Assembly: GCF_021190955.1 (NCBI RefSeq)
Contig: NZ_JAIOAO010000002.1
Span: 868,001 to 932,000, forward strand
Source of the DNA: Parachryseolinea silvisoli
GTDB lineage: Bacteria; Bacteroidota; Bacteroidia; Cytophagales; Cyclobacteriaceae
DNA length: 64,000 nt
Direction: 5' to 3'
Under the pieces are notes generated by a model. That model made no database searches and had not been told where the DNA came from. It saw only the letters and a program-made list of their open reading frames with translations. Position numbers and translations under genes: made by a program. Shown here one piece after another: positions 62,260 through 64,000 of the stretch (position 1 is the stretch's first letter; each line of letters begins with the position of its first letter).

Positions 62260-63669
62260 ATGGGCAAACAAAAATTAACGATAAAAGACCTCGCGGTCAT
62301 CGACTTCCCAACCGATGTGACACGAAGCCTGGCGCTAAACATTATGAACCGCCACTTCAAGCACACATCCAACGACGAGAAGTTAAATCTTATCCTTGAC
62401 GTGCTGCAAAACCCCGGTAATTATACCGACCACAGTACGTTAAGCATCCTGGCGCTAAAACTTGTCGCCAAGGTGCCGGTAGTACAACCGTTTAATACCT
62501 ATACTCTTGCCGACGAACCGGCACACTTCGACATGTTTGGCAGCAAACACATCGAGCTCAGCGCCGTGCAGCAAATGGCCTTGGCGATGCGGCTGCCGAT
62601 CGCGGTAAAGGGTGCGCTCATGCCGGATGCCCACCAGGGCTATGGCTTGCCGATTGGCGGCGTACTGGCCACAAAACAGGCCGTTATGCCGTACGGCGTC
62701 GGTATGGATATTGGCTGTCGCATGGCGTTGACCATCCTCGATGCGCCGGGCAGCTATATCGACCGACATGTATACGAGCTTAAGAAGGCCCTTGGCGCTG
62801 AAACACACTTCGGCAACGACGGTGCGCTCGAGACGATGCAAGATCACGCCGTGCTCGACCATCCGGACTTTCAGCTTACGGCACTACTGCGCAAAATGCA
62901 CGGTAAGGCTGTACGCCAGTTGGGCAGTTCCGGCTCGGGCAATCACTTTGTGGAGTTCGGCACGTTGACAATTGAAGAAGGCAACCGTCTGCAGCTGCCG
63001 GCGGGTACATACGGTGCACTGCTGTCACACTCGGGCTCCCGCAGCCTCGGTGCGAACATCGCGCAGGCGTATACCGCCATTGCCATGGACCGCTGCCGCC
63101 TGCCGCGCGAAGCCAAGTCCCTGGCCTGGCTCGACCTCGACAGCGATGCCGGCCAGGAGTATTGGCTGTCGATGAGCCTGGCCGGTGCCTATGCACAAGC
63201 TTGTCACGATCGTATTCACGCCAACCTGTGCCGGGCCCTCGGGCTGTCGGCACTGCACACCGTGGAGAACCATCACAACTTTGCCTGGAAGGAAACCTTG
63301 CACGACGGCGAGACCTACATCGTCCACCGCAAAGGCGCAACGCCTGCGGCACCCGGCGAGATGGGAATCATTCCCGGCAGCATGACCACACCGGGTTATG
63401 TTGTAAGCGGTAAGGGTAACGAAGCTTCGCTCAACTCGGCCGCGCACGGCGCCGGTCGGCAGCTGTCGCGCCAGCGGGCCAAGAACTCGATCACGATGAG
63501 CAGCTTGCGTAAGACGCTACAGCGTGAGAAAGTTACGCTCATCGGAGGCAGCGCAGAAGAAGCACCCGAAGCCTACAAGGACATCGAGCTGGTCATGAGC
63601 AGCCAGGCTACACTGGTAAATGTAGAAGGTATATTTCAACCCCGGGTCGTTCGTATGGCCCGGGACTAA
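62260..63669 (+). CDS. rtcB: RtcB family RNA-splicing ligase
   Basis: The frame is open from 62149, but Met at 62260 begins GKQKLTIKDLAVIDFPTDVT; 469 residues. All RtcB blocks are present: MPDAHQGYGLPIGGVL, YGVGMDIGCRMA (Asp150, Cys153, metal ligands), GSSGSGNHFVEFG, LLSHSGSRSLGANI, NHHNFAWKE, and TYIVHRKGATPAAPGEMGII with His356, the residue that takes GMP in this family. RtcB joins 3'-phosphate or 2',3'-cyclic-phosphate ends to 5'-OH ends using GTP and Mn2+. No RtcA or archease gene is visible. It complements the 5'-phosphate ligase at 52172. Confidence 0.96.
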   Translation: MGKQKLTIKDLAVIDFPTDVTRSLALNIMNRHFKHTSNDEKLNLILDVLQNPGNYTDHSTLSILALKLVAKVPVVQPFNTYTLADEPAHFDMFGSKHIELSAVQQMALAMRLPIAVKGALMPDAHQGYGLPIGGVLATKQAVMPYGVGMDIGCRMALTILDAPGSYIDRHVYELKKALGAETHFGNDGALETMQDHAVLDHPDFQLTALLRKMHGKAVRQLGSSGSGNHFVEFGTLTIEEGNRLQLPAGTYGALLSHSGSRSLGANIAQAYTAIAMDRCRLPREAKSLAWLDLDSDAGQEYWLSMSLAGAYAQACHDRIHANLCRALGLSALHTVENHHNFAWKETLHDGETYIVHRKGATPAAPGEMGIIPGSMTTPGYVVSGKGNEASLNSAAHGAGRQLSRQRAKNSITMSSLRKTLQREKVTLIGGSAEEAPEAYKDIELVMSSQATLVNVEGIFQPRVVRMARD

Positions 63670-63680
63670 ACCTTAAAACA

Positions 63681-64000
63681 ATGGAGATAGCAATAAACGA
63701 TATAGAAGATTACAGCGGGCGCTTCCGCGTGCGAAGCGAACGACGCCGGAAGCGGGCGGTGAAGGAGGCGTACGACAAGAATCTGCTGCGGTTAGGACGG
63801 GAGTGGGACGCCATCCGCCGTAAACGCTATAGCGTAGGATGGGATGAGCTAAATCCGCCGGTCCAACGAGGCTATGTACGTTTCTTTGTGCTGCGCGACG
63901 ATATAAAACGTACGAAGCAGGCTGGTTTTTTTGAAAATCTGTTGGCAAAGATTAACGTCAGGCAGTATAGCCACCGCAAGGATTTTTTAGTGAAGCGGAG
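63681..64000 (+). CDS. Basic protein downstream of rtcB (partial)
   Basis: Starts with ATG 11 bases after the rtcB stop and stays open to the window end (106 codons). It starts MEIAINDIEDYSGRFRVRSE and is very basic, with RRKRAVKEAYDKNLLRLGRE and RRKRYSVGWDELNPPVQRGY. The strand-helix pattern and charge suggest RNA binding. Not recognised as a family. Given the spacing it is probably in the rtcB operon and linked to RNA repair (inference). Confidence 0.75.
   Translation, partial: MEIAINDIEDYSGRFRVRSERRRKRAVKEAYDKNLLRLGREWDAIRRKRYSVGWDELNPPVQRGYVRFFVLRDDIKRTKQAGFFENLLAKINVRQYSHRKDFLVKR

Overview
The window looks like a chromosome segment of a gliding-type Bacteroidota, most likely order Cytophagales. 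I infer this from the secreted proteins with type IX secretion (T9SS) sorting domains of both type A (end at 29295) and type B (48363-50590), SprB-like repeats, a TANFOR-type protein, a hybrid two-component system of the propeller/Y_Y_Y/kinase/receiver/AraC kind, FtsX-type permeases with a prefix domain behind a PadR regulator, and -7 boxes of the Bacteroidota form TAnnTTTG. No rRNA, tRNA, CRISPR array or insertion sequence was recognised.

Region by region. 1-8.2 kb: the tail of a SNF2-type helicase, a membrane TPR protein, a PAS/kinase/receiver/Hpt hybrid kinase, a truncated globin, a rhodanese-thioredoxin lipoprotein, a DUF1801 protein, a HipA-like kinase paired with DUF3037, and DUF72. 7.9-12 kb: a compact minus-strand operon (VOC protein, helix-hairpin-helix/AraC regulator, acid-ceramidase-like amidase, ABM monooxygenase, iron alcohol dehydrogenase, small membrane protein). 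12-18.3 kb: single housekeeping and secreted genes, including two small proteins outside usual length cut-offs and a broken copy of a PepSY-like gene.

18.4-42.7 kb is a surface/secretion locus. Two minus-strand genes (a 1497-residue beta-rich secreted protein and a fibronectin-III protein) lie back to back with a plus-strand operon: SprB-repeat adhesin with a T9SS signal, TANFOR/FN3 protein, a 1581-residue toxin-like protein with two His/Cys caspase-like modules and a degenerate ADP-ribosyltransferase-like domain, and an outer-membrane beta-barrel. The last three genes are joined by 4-nt and 1-nt overlaps. A large hybrid sensor/regulator follows and may control the locus.

42.7-51.8 kb: regulators, a repeat-containing lipoprotein, the intact PepSY-like gene, LysR and alpha/beta hydrolase, a frameshifted T9SS type B protein, and an AraC regulator.

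51.9-64 kb is an RNA-repair island: an RNA ligase and an HD-polynucleotide kinase fusion in one unit, two tandem RlaP-type nucleotidyltransferases in the next, and RtcB plus a small basic protein at the end. OsmC and a PadR/FtsX-permease unit sit between. The RNA ligase and RtcB genes each follow the same TACCTTTG box at the head of a structured leader of about 270 nt, which suggests shared control. With the toxin-like operon, this is the part of the window most likely to hold something undescribed.
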